Assembly (NCBI GenBank): GCA_011389895.1
Contig: JAABTN010000008.1
Coordinates: 1-64,000 of the forward strand
DNA: 64,000 nucleotides
Direction of reading: 5' to 3'
Origin: Maritimibacter sp.
Lineage (GTDB): Bacteria > Pseudomonadota > Alphaproteobacteria > Rhodobacterales > Rhodobacteraceae
In this document: in pieces, positions 9,535 to 17,750 of the stretch
How the letters are laid out: every line of letters begins with the position of its first letter
Numbering within the stretch: the first letter of the stretch is position 1
Notes under the pieces: model-generated
Seen by the model: only the letters and a program-made list of their open reading frames with translations
Databases searched by the model: none
Told to the model about the DNA's origin: nothing
Program-made: the position numbers and the translations under genes

Positions 9535-10568
9535 ATGCCCCGCTGATCTTTCCATGGGAAAGCGCGCCCGACTTCGGCGAAGCGGTCGAGGTGGCAGAAG
9601 GTGTTCTGTGGGTGCGCTTGCCGCTACCCATGAAGCTCGACCATGTGAATGTCTTTTGTTTTCGCGATGACGATGGCTGGACCGTGGTCGACACCGGGTT
9701 CATGTCGAAGAAAACCATCGCGATCTGGGAAGAGATCATGGCGGGGACGATGGGCGGTGAACCCGTCGCGCGGGTGATCGTGACCCACCACCACCCGGAT
9801 CATGTCGGGCTTGCGGGCTGGTTCCAGAAAGAACATGGGGCCGAGCTGATCACCACCCGCACCGCATGGCTGATGTCGCGGATGCTGCAACTGGATGTGC
9901 ATATGGAGCCGGTTGACGAAACGCTGGCCTATTGGCGGTCTGCGGGGATGGACCGCGAGGTTTATGCAAAGCGTCTGACCGAACGGCCGATGAACTTTGC
10001 CGATGTGGTCGCCGATCTTCCGCTTGGGTTCCGGCGGATCAAGGAGGGCGACAGCATCCGCTTTGGCGGACGGGCGTGGAGCGTGCACATCGGCAATGGC
10101 CACGCGCCGGAACACGCGACGTTCTGGTCACAAGACGATGATCTCGTGCTGGGCGGGGATCAGCTTTTGGCGACGATCAGCCCCAACCTTGGCGTCTATG
10201 CAACCGAACCCGAGGCGGATCCGGTGGGCGATTGGCTTGAGGCCTGCGAACGCCTGCGCCAATACGCGCGGCCCGATCAGCTTGTCCTGCCCGGTCACAA
10301 GCTTCCCTATCGCGGGTTGCCGACCCGCATGCGCCAGTTGATCGAAAACCATCATTCCGCGCTGCGCAGGCTTGAGGATTTTCTCGAAACGCCGCGCACG
10401 GCGGTGGAGTGTTTCCCGGCCATCTTCAAACGTGCTATTGGCGATGGGGAATACGGTCTCGCTCTCGTGGAGGCGATGGGGCATCTCAACCATCTCTACC
10501 AGATCGGCAAGATCACCCGGACCCGCCGGGGTGACGACGCCTATGAATGGCAAAGGAAGGTCACGTGA
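9531..10568 (+). CDS. Metallo-beta-lactamase-fold hydrolase
   Basis: 345 residues with a GTG start overlapping the dehydrogenase stop. The zinc site is clear: VTHHHPDHVGLAGW near residue 84, followed by HIGNGHAPEHATF (about 185), GGDQLL (about 205) and LPGHKLPYRG near 255. A C-terminal helical region resembles LACTB2/glyoxalase-II-like proteins that carry a winged-helix tail. Sitting in one operon with an acyl-CoA dehydrogenase it may hydrolyse a thioester, but this is inferred from context only; other MBL functions (nuclease, lactonase) cannot be excluded. Confidence 0.85.
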   Translation: MNAPLIFPWESAPDFGEAVEVAEGVLWVRLPLPMKLDHVNVFCFRDDDGWTVVDTGFMSKKTIAIWEEIMAGTMGGEPVARVIVTHHHPDHVGLAGWFQKEHGAELITTRTAWLMSRMLQLDVHMEPVDETLAYWRSAGMDREVYAKRLTERPMNFADVVADLPLGFRRIKEGDSIRFGGRAWSVHIGNGHAPEHATFWSQDDDLVLGGDQLLATISPNLGVYATEPEADPVGDWLEACERLRQYARPDQLVLPGHKLPYRGLPTRMRQLIENHHSALRRLEDFLETPRTAVECFPAIFKRAIGDGEYGLALVEAMGHLNHLYQIGKITRTRRGDDAYEWQRKVT

Positions 10569-11029
10569 TGGCAGAGGCTGCGAAACGCAAACGGCGCATG
10601 TCGGACGTCGCCCAATGTGACGAAGGCGCGCCTTTGACCGCCGAGCAGAAACCTTTGCCCAAGAACGTGGCCAACAAGCCGATCGAGGACAAGAGCCCGG
10701 CGGAATGGGCCTATGAGCGCATCATCCTCTACATCCAGAATTTCGAAGAGCAGCTCGACAACGAGCACGAGGTGGTGATGGGCTTCACCGGCGCGGATGC
10801 GGGTGTGCTTCAGATCGAGGGGATCGGGTATTTCGATCCCGATATCGTCACCTTCTACGGCACCGATGGCATGGGGATGAAAACCCAGCTTGTCCAGCAT
10901 GTGAGCCAGCTCAACGTGATGCTGCGCGCCATGTCGCGCCCGAAGGAACGCGAAGCGCCGACGCGCATCGGGTTCCGCCTTGCCGCCGATCTTGAGCGCG
11001 ACGCCGAGGATACACCTGAGGAAGAATAG
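10568..11029 (+). CDS. Small conserved protein, probably DUF6173 family
   Basis: 153 residues, soluble, acidic C-terminus (DTPEEE). ATG 10568 is chosen over the upstream in-frame ATG 10547: it overlaps the preceding stop (TGATG) and has AAAGGAAGG 8 nt upstream. The central part (EWAYERIILYIQNFEEQLD, VMGFTGADAGVLQIEGIGY, VSQLNVMLRAM) looks like a compact alpha/beta domain. I associate it from memory with a Rhodobacterales family of unknown function (DUF6173). Third gene of a coupled operon with the acyl-CoA dehydrogenase and hydrolase; role unknown. Confidence 0.65.
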   Translation: MAEAAKRKRRMSDVAQCDEGAPLTAEQKPLPKNVANKPIEDKSPAEWAYERIILYIQNFEEQLDNEHEVVMGFTGADAGVLQIEGIGYFDPDIVTFYGTDGMGMKTQLVQHVSQLNVMLRAMSRPKEREAPTRIGFRLAADLERDAEDTPEEE

Positions 11030-11111
11030 GCCTTTGGGCGCTATCCAGAGGTGACAGCCCCGGCGGAATCGTCTAATCGAAACGCTGATGACGACAAGGC
11101 GAGGGACGGTT

Positions 11112-11246
11112 ATGGCTGAACACAAACACGGCACCATGGATATCAAGGATCAGGAAAAGACCTTTGACGGGTTCGTGAAATTCACGATCCGGTCGGTGAT
11201 CGCGATCATCGCGATCCTGATCCTGCTGGCGATCGTCGGCGCCTGA
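11112..11246 (+). CDS. aa3-type cytochrome c oxidase subunit IV
   Basis: 44-residue single-pass membrane protein. It has a short hydrophilic N-terminus (MAEHKHGTMDIKDQEKTFDG) and then one transmembrane helix of Ile/Leu/Ala to the C-terminus. This matches the bacterial aa3 oxidase small subunit IV family (PF07835; ctaH in Paracoccus), whose members are 40-60 residues with a DxxxQekTfxgFvk signature before the helix. It sits alone, away from the main oxidase subunits, as is common. GAGGGACGG supplies the ribosome site. Confidence 0.88.
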   Translation: MAEHKHGTMDIKDQEKTFDGFVKFTIRSVIAIIAILILLAIVGA

Positions 11247-11310
11247 TCTTGATGTCCGGGCCGCTGTGGCCCGGGCATTTCCCAAGATTTTTTCAAAGGT
11301 GGCCTGCACA

Positions 11311-11904
11311 ATGCGCCGTATTTTTATTCTTCTTTTTCTGACACTTGGCCTCGCGTCCTGCGCGGCGGAAAGCAAATGGGCCTCGACAGAAGAGGTGACG
11401 CGCGCGGCCTACGTGCATGGGGGCCAACCGTCGATCACCCTGTTTACCGTGGTGTCCAATTCCTCGGGCAGCGGCGGCCATTCATCGCTTCTGATCAACG
11501 GCTCCCAGCGCCTGATCTTCGATCCGGCGGGTACATGGTATCATCCGTCGATTCCCGAGCGGAACGATGTGCATTTCGGCATGACGAACCGGGCGGTGGA
11601 TTTCTATATCGACTATCACGCCCGCGTGACCTGGCATGTGCTGCGCCACGAAATCCCGGTGTCTGCCGACGTTGCGGAACGCACCCTGCGGCTGGTGCAG
11701 GAATATGGCGCGGTGCCGAAGGCGATGTGCACCTCGTCAATCTCGTCGATCCTGAGACAGGTGCCGGGGTTCGAAAGCCTTCCGTCCACCATGTTCCCGG
11801 TGCCGTTCATGGAGGCTTTCCGGAAACTTCCCGGTGTGACCGAGCGCATCTATCGCGACGACGACCCCGACAACAACGACTACATGGTTGCACCCGCCCT
11901 TTAG
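11311..11904 (+). CDS. Lipoprotein with possible permuted papain-like fold, function unknown
   Basis: 197 residues. ATG 11311 gives a typical lipoprotein signal peptide with lipobox LASC (Cys17); the frame extends further upstream but without a signal. The mature part has a histidine in SGSGGHSSLLI (His57), a region around LIFDPAGTWYHP, and a cysteine in PKAMCTSSISSIL (Cys140). His before Cys is the order seen in circularly permuted NlpC/P60-like enzymes (YiiX/YaeF, LRAT-like), so an envelope amidase, acyltransferase or esterase is possible. This is an inference from motif order only. The first AT-rich codons (FILLFL) differ from the neighbours but are explained by the signal peptide. Confidence 0.7.
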   Translation: MRRIFILLFLTLGLASCAAESKWASTEEVTRAAYVHGGQPSITLFTVVSNSSGSGGHSSLLINGSQRLIFDPAGTWYHPSIPERNDVHFGMTNRAVDFYIDYHARVTWHVLRHEIPVSADVAERTLRLVQEYGAVPKAMCTSSISSILRQVPGFESLPSTMFPVPFMEAFRKLPGVTERIYRDDDPDNNDYMVAPAL

Positions 11905-11979
11905 GCCGGGTGCACCACCCGCGATGCGCCCCGGGGTCTGGTGCGGCGGGCGGGTCTTGGACCCCGGCCAACGCCCCGC

Positions 11980-13200
11980 TCACTCGTAACTGCGCTGATC
12001 GTCGATCACCTTGCCATCGTTGGGCAGGCTGCCGGGGGCGACAAGCTCGACCAAGCCGCGCAGCTTCATGACCTCGGCCACGGTTTTTTCGAAGGCCGAC
12101 GCATCGCCTGCCTCGGTCTCGACCTGCACGCGCATCACGTCGGCCTCGCCATCACGCCCGGCGATGACGCGGGCGCGCGTGATTTCGGGATGTTTGGCGA
12201 CGAAGTCGGCGACCTGTTCGGGGCGCACGAACATGCCCTTGATCTTCGTGGTCTGATCGGCACGCCCCATCCAGCCCTTGATCCGCGTATTGGTGCGCCC
12301 ACAGGGCGATACCCCCGGCAAGATCGCCGACAGATCGCCGGTGGAAAACCGGATGAGCGGGTAGTCGGGGTTGAGCGTGGTGACCACGACCTCGCCCACT
12401 TCGCCGGGGGCGACCGGGTGGCCGGTGCCGGGGCGCACGATTTCCACGATCACGCCCTCGTCCACGATCATCCCCTCCATCGCCGCGCTTTCATAGGCGA
12501 TGTTGCCGAGATCCGCTGTTGCGTAATTCTGCAGACACTGGATACCGCGATCCGCGTATTCCTGTCGCAGCGACGGGAAAAGCGCACCGCCCCCCACGGC
12601 GGCCTTGGTGATGGACAGCGTCACGCCATCCTGATCGGCGCGATCCAGAATGACCTTCAGGTAATCCGGGGTGCCCGCATAGGCGGTCGTGCCGATATCG
12701 GCGGCGGCCCGGACCTGTAATTCCGTCTGGCCGACCCCGGCGGGAAGCACCGTTGCCCCGACTGCCCGCGCGCCGTTCTCAAAGATCATGCCGGCGGGGG
12801 TCAGGTGGTAGGAAAAACAATTCTGCACAATGTCGCCCGCCCCGATCCCGGCAGCGTTGAGAAACCGACCGATGCGCCACCAGTCGGGCTCGACCCCGCC
12901 CGGCTCGTAGATCGGGCCGGGGCTTTGAAACACGTGGGCAAATTCGTGCGGGGCGCGCGTGGTGAAACCGCCCAGCGGGCGCTGTGCCGCCTGTGCCTTG
13001 CCGATCTCGGATTTGCGCAGCACCGGCAGGGTCGCGAGCGCCGCGACGCTGGTCACCACATCGGGATCGACATCGGTCAGCGACGCGCCGTATCCGGCGA
13101 GCGACTTGGCGCGGGCCAGTTGCGCGGGCAGGCGGGTCGCGAGGTCGGCCGCGCGTTCATCGGCTGAGCGGGTTTCGAGGGCGTCGAAGGGGTCAGCCAT
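11980..13200 (-). CDS. PaaK-like AMP-dependent CoA ligase
   Basis: 406-residue adenylate-forming enzyme of the phenylacetate-CoA ligase class: it would activate an aromatic or similar carboxylate with ATP and load it on CoA. Visible features are FQSPGPIYEPGG (about 93), the ATP-binding-like stretch TTAYAGTPDYLKVIL, YATADLGNIAYES (about 223), RFSTGDLSAI and the C-terminal hinge GRTNTRIKGWMGRADQ with the AMP-binding_C domain after it. Slightly shorter than PaaK (about 430). A single gene divergent from the duplicated protein at 13310; the branched-chain-type ABC transporter genes lie just beyond. The acid it uses is unknown. Confidence 0.82.
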   Translation of the reverse strand: MADPFDALETRSADERAADLATRLPAQLARAKSLAGYGASLTDVDPDVVTSVAALATLPVLRKSEIGKAQAAQRPLGGFTTRAPHEFAHVFQSPGPIYEPGGVEPDWWRIGRFLNAAGIGAGDIVQNCFSYHLTPAGMIFENGARAVGATVLPAGVGQTELQVRAAADIGTTAYAGTPDYLKVILDRADQDGVTLSITKAAVGGGALFPSLRQEYADRGIQCLQNYATADLGNIAYESAAMEGMIVDEGVIVEIVRPGTGHPVAPGEVGEVVVTTLNPDYPLIRFSTGDLSAILPGVSPCGRTNTRIKGWMGRADQTTKIKGMFVRPEQVADFVAKHPEITRARVIAGRDGEADVMRVQVETEAGDASAFEKTVAEVMKLRGLVELVAPGSLPNDGKVIDDQRSYE

Positions 13201-13258
13201 GGGCGGTCTCCCGATGTGCAGGGTGGATGAATTGTCGCAGGGTCAAGCGACCAAAATT

Positions 13259-13276
13259 GGTATACGTTTGCATACT
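13259..13276. promoter_or_regulatory. Imperfect palindrome in a divergent promoter region
   Basis: GGTATACGTTTGCATACT lies in the 109-bp gap between the PaaK-like ligase and the duplicated protein gene. The halves GTATAC and GCATAC are imperfect inverted copies around a 4-bp centre. It could be a regulator site or an overlapping pair of -10 elements. Confidence 0.25.
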
Positions 13277-13309
13277 GAACAGGGCGCGCGGCATGTTCGA
13301 GGAGACAAC

Positions 13310-14125
13310 ATGATGGCGAAACGCCTTGAAGACCGGATTCACTTTCTGGAAGACCGGCAGGTTGCCGAAATCGACCTGTCGGAGCTGACATTCGAAAACT
13401 CGACGCAGGTTAATGCGTTCTATGACATGCTCGAAGCGAAGCTTGGGGAAACCGGCGAGGACCAATGGTTCTTCCTGATCAACTTCTCGGGTTTCCGGAT
13501 CGACGAAAACGCGTGGTATACGCATCACAAACGCGGAAAGGCGCTGAACCTCGCGCATTCCATGGGCACCGTGCGTTTCGATCTTTCCGACGAAACCCGC
13601 CGCCAGATCGAACGGACGGCGGCGACCGAATCCTTCGACCCGAACCTTTTCGCCGATCGCGACGCGGCCATGGCGCGGATTGCGGAGTTTCCGACCAAGC
13701 GGCGGGTGAAGCGCAGCTTGGTCACGGCATATACCGAGGCTGACCTGGCGCGCCGGATCTCGTTCGACGAGACGCTTGAGGCGATGGAGGTCGATCTGTC
13801 GGAGTTCGTCTTTCACGATTCCGCCGATGTTCACGCCTTCTATGACCATGTCGAGGCGCGGCTGGCGGCGACCGGGAAACGCTGGTTCTTTCTTGTCGAT
13901 CTGCAAAACTGCCGGATCTTCGAAGCGGCCTGGGTCGCTTATGCGCAGCGCGGCAAGGCGGTGAATGTCAAATGGTCGCTTGGATCGGTGCGCTACAACA
14001 CCGGGAGCGATACCGAGGAAACCATCCGCATGCGCGCCGAAAGCCAGAGCTTTCGCCCCAACGTGCGCAGTGGCCGAGAGGCCGCCTTGGCCCGTCTTGA
14101 CGAGATGAAGCAGGCCTTGGCGTAG
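13310..14125 (+). CDS. Internally duplicated protein of unknown function
   Basis: 271 residues from ATG 13310 (GGAG site 7 nt upstream). I do not recognise the family. The protein is two copies of a ~119-residue unit (about 9-127 and 149-267) joined by a basic linker (PTKRRVKRSL). Matching landmarks in each copy: IDLSEL / VDLSEF, NAFYDMLEAKL / HAFYDHVEARL, WFFLINF / WFFLVDL, RIDENAW / RIFEAAW, RGKALN / RGKAVN, MGTVRF / LGSVRY, and a closing RDAAMARI / REAALARL. The beta-strand/helix pattern with a D-L-S-E-x-x-F opening is reminiscent of STAS/SpoIIAA-like folds, but no phosphorylatable Ser motif is obvious. No signal peptide or membrane helix, so cytoplasmic. Confidence 0.8.
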   Translation: MMAKRLEDRIHFLEDRQVAEIDLSELTFENSTQVNAFYDMLEAKLGETGEDQWFFLINFSGFRIDENAWYTHHKRGKALNLAHSMGTVRFDLSDETRRQIERTAATESFDPNLFADRDAAMARIAEFPTKRRVKRSLVTAYTEADLARRISFDETLEAMEVDLSEFVFHDSADVHAFYDHVEARLAATGKRWFFLVDLQNCRIFEAAWVAYAQRGKAVNVKWSLGSVRYNTGSDTEETIRMRAESQSFRPNVRSGREAALARLDEMKQALA

Positions 14126-14172
14126 CCTGCCCATCGGCCCCGCCCGGTCATATGTCGCGCTGTGTGTTGGCA

Positions 14173-15012
14173 TCAGGCGAGCCAGCGTTTCCGGCGGCGG
14201 TAGGAGCGCACGTCGCGAAAGCTTTTGCGCCCTTCGTCGGACATGCCGAGGTAGAATTCCTTCACATCCGGGTTCTCGCGGAGATCCTTTGCCGGCCCGT
14301 CCATGACAACGCGCCCGGATTCAAGGATATAGCCGTAGTGCGCGAACCGGAGCGCCACGTTGGTGTTCTGTTCGGCAAGGAGAAAGGTGTATCCTTCGTT
14401 CTCGTTCAGGTCCTTCACGATCCCGAAAATCTGTTCGACAAGCTGCGGGGCGAGGCCCATCGAGGGTTCGTCCAGAAGGATCGTTTCGGGGCGGGACATA
14501 AGCGCACGGCCAATCGCGACCATCTGCTGCTCGCCGCCCGAGGTATAGCCCGCCTGTGATTTCCGCCGTTCTTTCAGGCGGGGAAAATAGTCATAGACCT
14601 TGTTCAGCTCGGCATCGATATCGCCCCGGCTCGCCTTGCGCGTATAGGCGCCGGTCAAGAGGTTTTCCTCGACCGTCAGATGCTCGAAACAATGGCGCCC
14701 TTCCATCACCTGGATGACGCCCTTGTTCACGAGATCGGCGGTGGTGAGACCCTGCACGGTCTCCCCGCGATAGCTGATGGTGCCCTTGGTCACTTCGCCG
14801 CGCTCGGAGCGCAGGAGATTGGAAATCGCCTTCAGCGTCGTGGTCTTGCCCGCGCCGTTCCCGCCCAGAAGCGCGGTAATCCCGCCCTTTGGCACATTCA
14901 ACGACACGCCTTTCAGGACGAGGATCACGTGGTTGTAGATCACCTCGATATTGTTGACCTCAAGCACCGTCTCGGTCTTCTCGGGGGTTTCGTCCAGCAT
15001 GGCGGTATCCAT
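14173..15012 (-). CDS. Branched-chain-amino-acid-type ABC transporter ATPase (LivF-like)
   Basis: 279-residue ATP-binding subunit of a HAAT-type importer. Motifs: Walker A GGNGAGKTT near residue 50, signature YTSGGEQQMVAIGRAL, Walker B TILLDEPSMGLAP, H-loop region LLAEQNTNVAL. The ATG 15012 start drops a 29-residue unlikely extension. It is the last gene of the six-gene transport operon, separated from the binding-protein gene by a strong hairpin. The C-terminus is longer and more basic (YRRRKRWLA) than in LivF of E. coli (237 aa). Confidence 0.9.
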   Translation of the reverse strand: MDTAMLDETPEKTETVLEVNNIEVIYNHVILVLKGVSLNVPKGGITALLGGNGAGKTTTLKAISNLLRSERGEVTKGTISYRGETVQGLTTADLVNKGVIQVMEGRHCFEHLTVEENLLTGAYTRKASRGDIDAELNKVYDYFPRLKERRKSQAGYTSGGEQQMVAIGRALMSRPETILLDEPSMGLAPQLVEQIFGIVKDLNENEGYTFLLAEQNTNVALRFAHYGYILESGRVVMDGPAKDLRENPDVKEFYLGMSDEGRKSFRDVRSYRRRKRWLA

Positions 15013-15024
15013 TGTTCGTTTGAT

Positions 15025-15053
15025 CCCGGCCCGCGCAAGATGTGCGGGCCGGG
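15025..15053 (-). terminator. Intercistronic hairpin between binding protein and LivF genes
   Basis: GC-rich hairpin with arms CCCGGCCCGC and GCGGGCCGGG around a short loop, in the 49-nt gap between the substrate-binding-protein stop and the LivF start. No T-run follows on the transcribed strand, so it is more likely an mRNA-stabilising or attenuating element that raises binding-protein expression over LivF than a full terminator. Confidence 0.6.
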
Positions 15054-15061
15054 CGTTTGGT

Positions 15062-16345
15062 TTACGAGCAGCTCGGCTCGATCCCGTTCTCTTCGGCATA
15101 GGCCATCGAGTCTTCCATGATCAGCGGATTCAGAACGTCCTGATCCGACTGCATGTAGTCGGTGATGAGACCCCATTCGCCCGCGGCCGCATCCCACTGT
15201 GCGACAGCGGCATAGCCGTCACCGCCGTGGTTTTCGCAAGACACCGAGAATTCCGGGCCGAAGTTCGGCAGACCAAGATCGGTCATCTTGGCCTCGGTCA
15301 TCTCGAGGTTCTCCATCCCGTCGCGCATCTGGCCGGGTGTGAGGGTCGAGGTGCCGTGCATCTCTTGCGCTGTCTTGGCGGCTTCGGCGGCCAGCATGGC
15401 TGCATAAAGACCCCGGTTATAAAGCGCGGTCCCGACCTGATCGCCGGCACCGGCAGCAAGACCGGCATCCAAGACATATTGTTGGATGTCGTCGAAAAGC
15501 GGGTAATCAGAGCCGACGTTGTGGAAGGTCAGCGCCTTGTAGCCATCGGCACCGTCCCCGGCGGGCAGCACATCGTTTTCCGAACCGGACCACCAGATGC
15601 CGATGAAATTCTCCATCGGGTAACGGATGTTCACGGCTTCCTGGATCGCGACCTGATTCATCACGCCCCAGCCCCACATCAGGACATGGTCGGGGCGATC
15701 ACGGCGGATCTGAAGCCATTGCGACTTCTGTTCCTGACCCGGATGATCGACCGGCAGGAGCGAAAGCTCATATCCGTGCTTTTCCGACAGCTCTTCGAGC
15801 GTGCGGATCGGTTCCTTGCCATAGGCCGAGTTATGATAGACCAGCGCAATCTTCTTGCCTTCGAGCGATCCGCCGTTTTCATCCAGCAGGTATCTAACCG
15901 CGACCGAGGCCCCATCCCAGTAGTTGGCGGGGTAGTTGAAGATGTAATCAAACACCGCCCCGTTCTTGGCCGAGGTCCGGCCATAGCCCATGGAGTGCAT
16001 CGGGATGCCATCCGACGTGGTCTTGGGAATGAGCTGGTAGGTGATGCCGGTCGAAAGCGGCTGGTAAACCAGCGCGCCGGAGCCCTTGGTGGACTCGTAG
16101 CATTCGACGCCCTTTTCGGTGTTGTAGCCGGTTTCACATTCGATCAGCTCGACCATTTCGCCGCCGATCCCGCCGTCACGTTCGTTCAGAAGCGTGAAGT
16201 AGTCGGCGTATCCATCCGCGAACGGAATGCCGTTGGCCGCGTAGGGGCCGGTACGATAGCTGAGCGACGTGAACGTCAGCTCGGCCAATGCCGGGGTGGC
16301 CGCAATGGCGGTGCCCAGGGCCAGGGTTGCTAGTTTCGTTCTCAT
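15062..16345 (-). CDS. Periplasmic substrate-binding protein of the Liv-type transporter
   Basis: 427 residues with a clear Sec signal peptide (cleavage after TPALA at about residue 21). Belongs to the type I periplasmic-binding fold used by Leu/Ile/Val, amide, urea and aromatic-acid importers. Visible pieces: LTFTSLSYRTGPYAANGIP at the mature N-terminus, LVYQPLSTGITYQLIPK, ALVYHNSAYGKEPI and MWGWGVMNQVAIQEA. GGGAGGAG lies before the start. Neighbouring acyl-CoA synthetase suggests a carboxylic acid ligand rather than an amino acid, which is inference. Confidence 0.9.
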   Translation of the reverse strand: MRTKLATLALGTAIAATPALAELTFTSLSYRTGPYAANGIPFADGYADYFTLLNERDGGIGGEMVELIECETGYNTEKGVECYESTKGSGALVYQPLSTGITYQLIPKTTSDGIPMHSMGYGRTSAKNGAVFDYIFNYPANYWDGASVAVRYLLDENGGSLEGKKIALVYHNSAYGKEPIRTLEELSEKHGYELSLLPVDHPGQEQKSQWLQIRRDRPDHVLMWGWGVMNQVAIQEAVNIRYPMENFIGIWWSGSENDVLPAGDGADGYKALTFHNVGSDYPLFDDIQQYVLDAGLAAGAGDQVGTALYNRGLYAAMLAAEAAKTAQEMHGTSTLTPGQMRDGMENLEMTEAKMTDLGLPNFGPEFSVSCENHGGDGYAAVAQWDAAAGEWGLITDYMQSDQDVLNPLIMEDSMAYAEENGIEPSCS

Positions 16346-16421
16346 CGGGTGTCTCCTCCCTTGGTTGTTTCCGATGTTTGCCGTCCCGGGGTTCTCCCCC
16401 GTTTTGATTGGACCCGGCCCG

Positions 16422-17498
16422 TCAGTGCGGGAAGGGCCAAAGTCGCAGCTTCTCTTTCGCTACTTTCCACAGTGCGGCGAGCCCGTGGGGCTCCACGATC
16501 AGGAAGAACAGGATCAACCCGCCGACGACCATGAATTCGAGGTGGGCCGCAAGGTCGGTGGCCCAGCCAAGCCCGCCCACGAGGACATTTTTCAAAAGCA
16601 CCGGCAGCAACACCATGAAGGCCGCGCCCGCGAAGCTGCCGAAGATCGAACCAAGGCCGCCGATGATGATCATGAAGAGCACGAGGAACGATTTCTGGAT
16701 GCCAAAGACTTCGCCGACCTCGACCGCGCCAAGGTAGACCGCGAAGAACAGCGCGCCCGCGATGCCGACGAAGAACGATGAAACGGCAAAGGCTGAAAGT
16801 TTCGCGCGCAGTGGATTCACCCCGATGATCTCGGCGGCGATGTCCATGTCGCGAATGGCCATCCATTTTCGCCCCGCCGCTCCGCGCGTCAGGTTGCGCA
16901 CGACCCAGGCCGAGACGAAGACGAAGACCAGACAGAAAAGATAGGCGGCCCAGGCTTCGGTTTCCGGTCCCGTTATATTGATACCGAAGACAGAGCGTTC
17001 CGGGGCCGAGATCTGACCGGAGGCGGAATAGTTGTAAAACCACGGCACCCGGTTGAAAAGCCAGACGAGGAAAAATTGCGCCGCCAGCGTCGCAACGGCG
17101 AGGTAGAAGCCCTTGATCCTGAGCGAAGGCAGCCCGAAAAGCAGCCCGACGAGCGCGGTGATACCGCCCGCGATGATCACGTGGAAAAAGATGTTCACAT
17201 CCGGAAAGGCTGTCATCAGCTTGTAACAGGCATAGGCCCCCACGGCCATGAAACCCCCGGTGCCTAGCGACACCTGCCCGCCGTAGCCGGTCAGAATATT
17301 CAATCCGAGCGCCGCGATGGCATAGATCAGGAACGGCAGGAGGATCGCGTTGAGCCAGTAATCGTTGACCACGAAGGGCACGACGAGAAAGGCGACGCCG
17401 ATCACGATGTAATAGGCCACCCGGTCGAACCGGATTGGAAAGGTCTGGCTGTCGTCGCTGTAGGAGGTTTTGAAATCCCCCGCTTCACGGTAAAGCAT
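16422..17498 (-). CDS. LivM-like permease of the Liv-type transporter
   Basis: 358-residue integral membrane subunit with about eight to ten hydrophobic helices and the family signature LNILTGYGGQVSLGTGGFMAVGAY read in part as GYGGQVSLGTGGFMA near residue 75. The upstream reading frame extends far, but ATG 17498 with GGGGAGAG before it and a TGATG overlap with the small membrane gene is the right start. Works with LivH to form the pore. Confidence 0.9.
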   Translation of the reverse strand: MLYREAGDFKTSYSDDSQTFPIRFDRVAYYIVIGVAFLVVPFVVNDYWLNAILLPFLIYAIAALGLNILTGYGGQVSLGTGGFMAVGAYACYKLMTAFPDVNIFFHVIIAGGITALVGLLFGLPSLRIKGFYLAVATLAAQFFLVWLFNRVPWFYNYSASGQISAPERSVFGINITGPETEAWAAYLFCLVFVFVSAWVVRNLTRGAAGRKWMAIRDMDIAAEIIGVNPLRAKLSAFAVSSFFVGIAGALFFAVYLGAVEVGEVFGIQKSFLVLFMIIIGGLGSIFGSFAGAAFMVLLPVLLKNVLVGGLGWATDLAAHLEFMVVGGLILFFLIVEPHGLAALWKVAKEKLRLWPFPH

Positions 17499-17746
17499 CA
17501 GGCGCTCTCCCCTTCGGTTTTCAGATGTTCGGGCACGCGGTTCGCGGGTCTTGCGTATCCGGTGGCTTCCGTATGACGCACCAGCCTGAACCAGCTCAAA
17601 AGCCCGACGCCCGCGCCGAGCGCGGCGAGGATCAGGGCGATCAGGGTCTGTCGCCCGTCCGATGCCGGGGCCGACAGGGCGAGATACCCGAAGGCCCAGA
17701 ACCCGGACCATGCGATGGTGTTGGCTATGGCAATCAATTTGATCAT
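17498..17746 (-). CDS. Small two-helix membrane protein inside the transporter operon
   Basis: 82 residues, ATG 17746, placed 4 nt after the LivH stop and overlapping the LivM start (TGATG). Two hydrophobic helices are visible (about 4-27 and 34-53), followed by a short hydrophilic tail of 28 residues (RHTEATGYARPANRV...). I do not recognise a family. Tight coupling on both sides implies co-production with the permeases; it might be an accessory subunit, but no such subunit is part of the classical LivFGHMK system. Confidence 0.75.
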   Translation of the reverse strand: MIKLIAIANTIAWSGFWAFGYLALSAPASDGRQTLIALILAALGAGVGLLSWFRLVRHTEATGYARPANRVPEHLKTEGESA

Positions 17747-17750
17747 CGCG

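Noticed and set aside
11908-11920. GGGTG-CAC-CACCC hairpin after the lipoprotein gene as terminator
   Set aside because: Stem is five base pairs and no T-run follows on either strand.
14951-16333. A 460-codon plus-strand frame antisense to the binding-protein gene
   Set aside because: The minus-strand protein has a signal peptide and a known fold; the antisense frame is rich in His/Arg/Asp as expected of a shadow frame.
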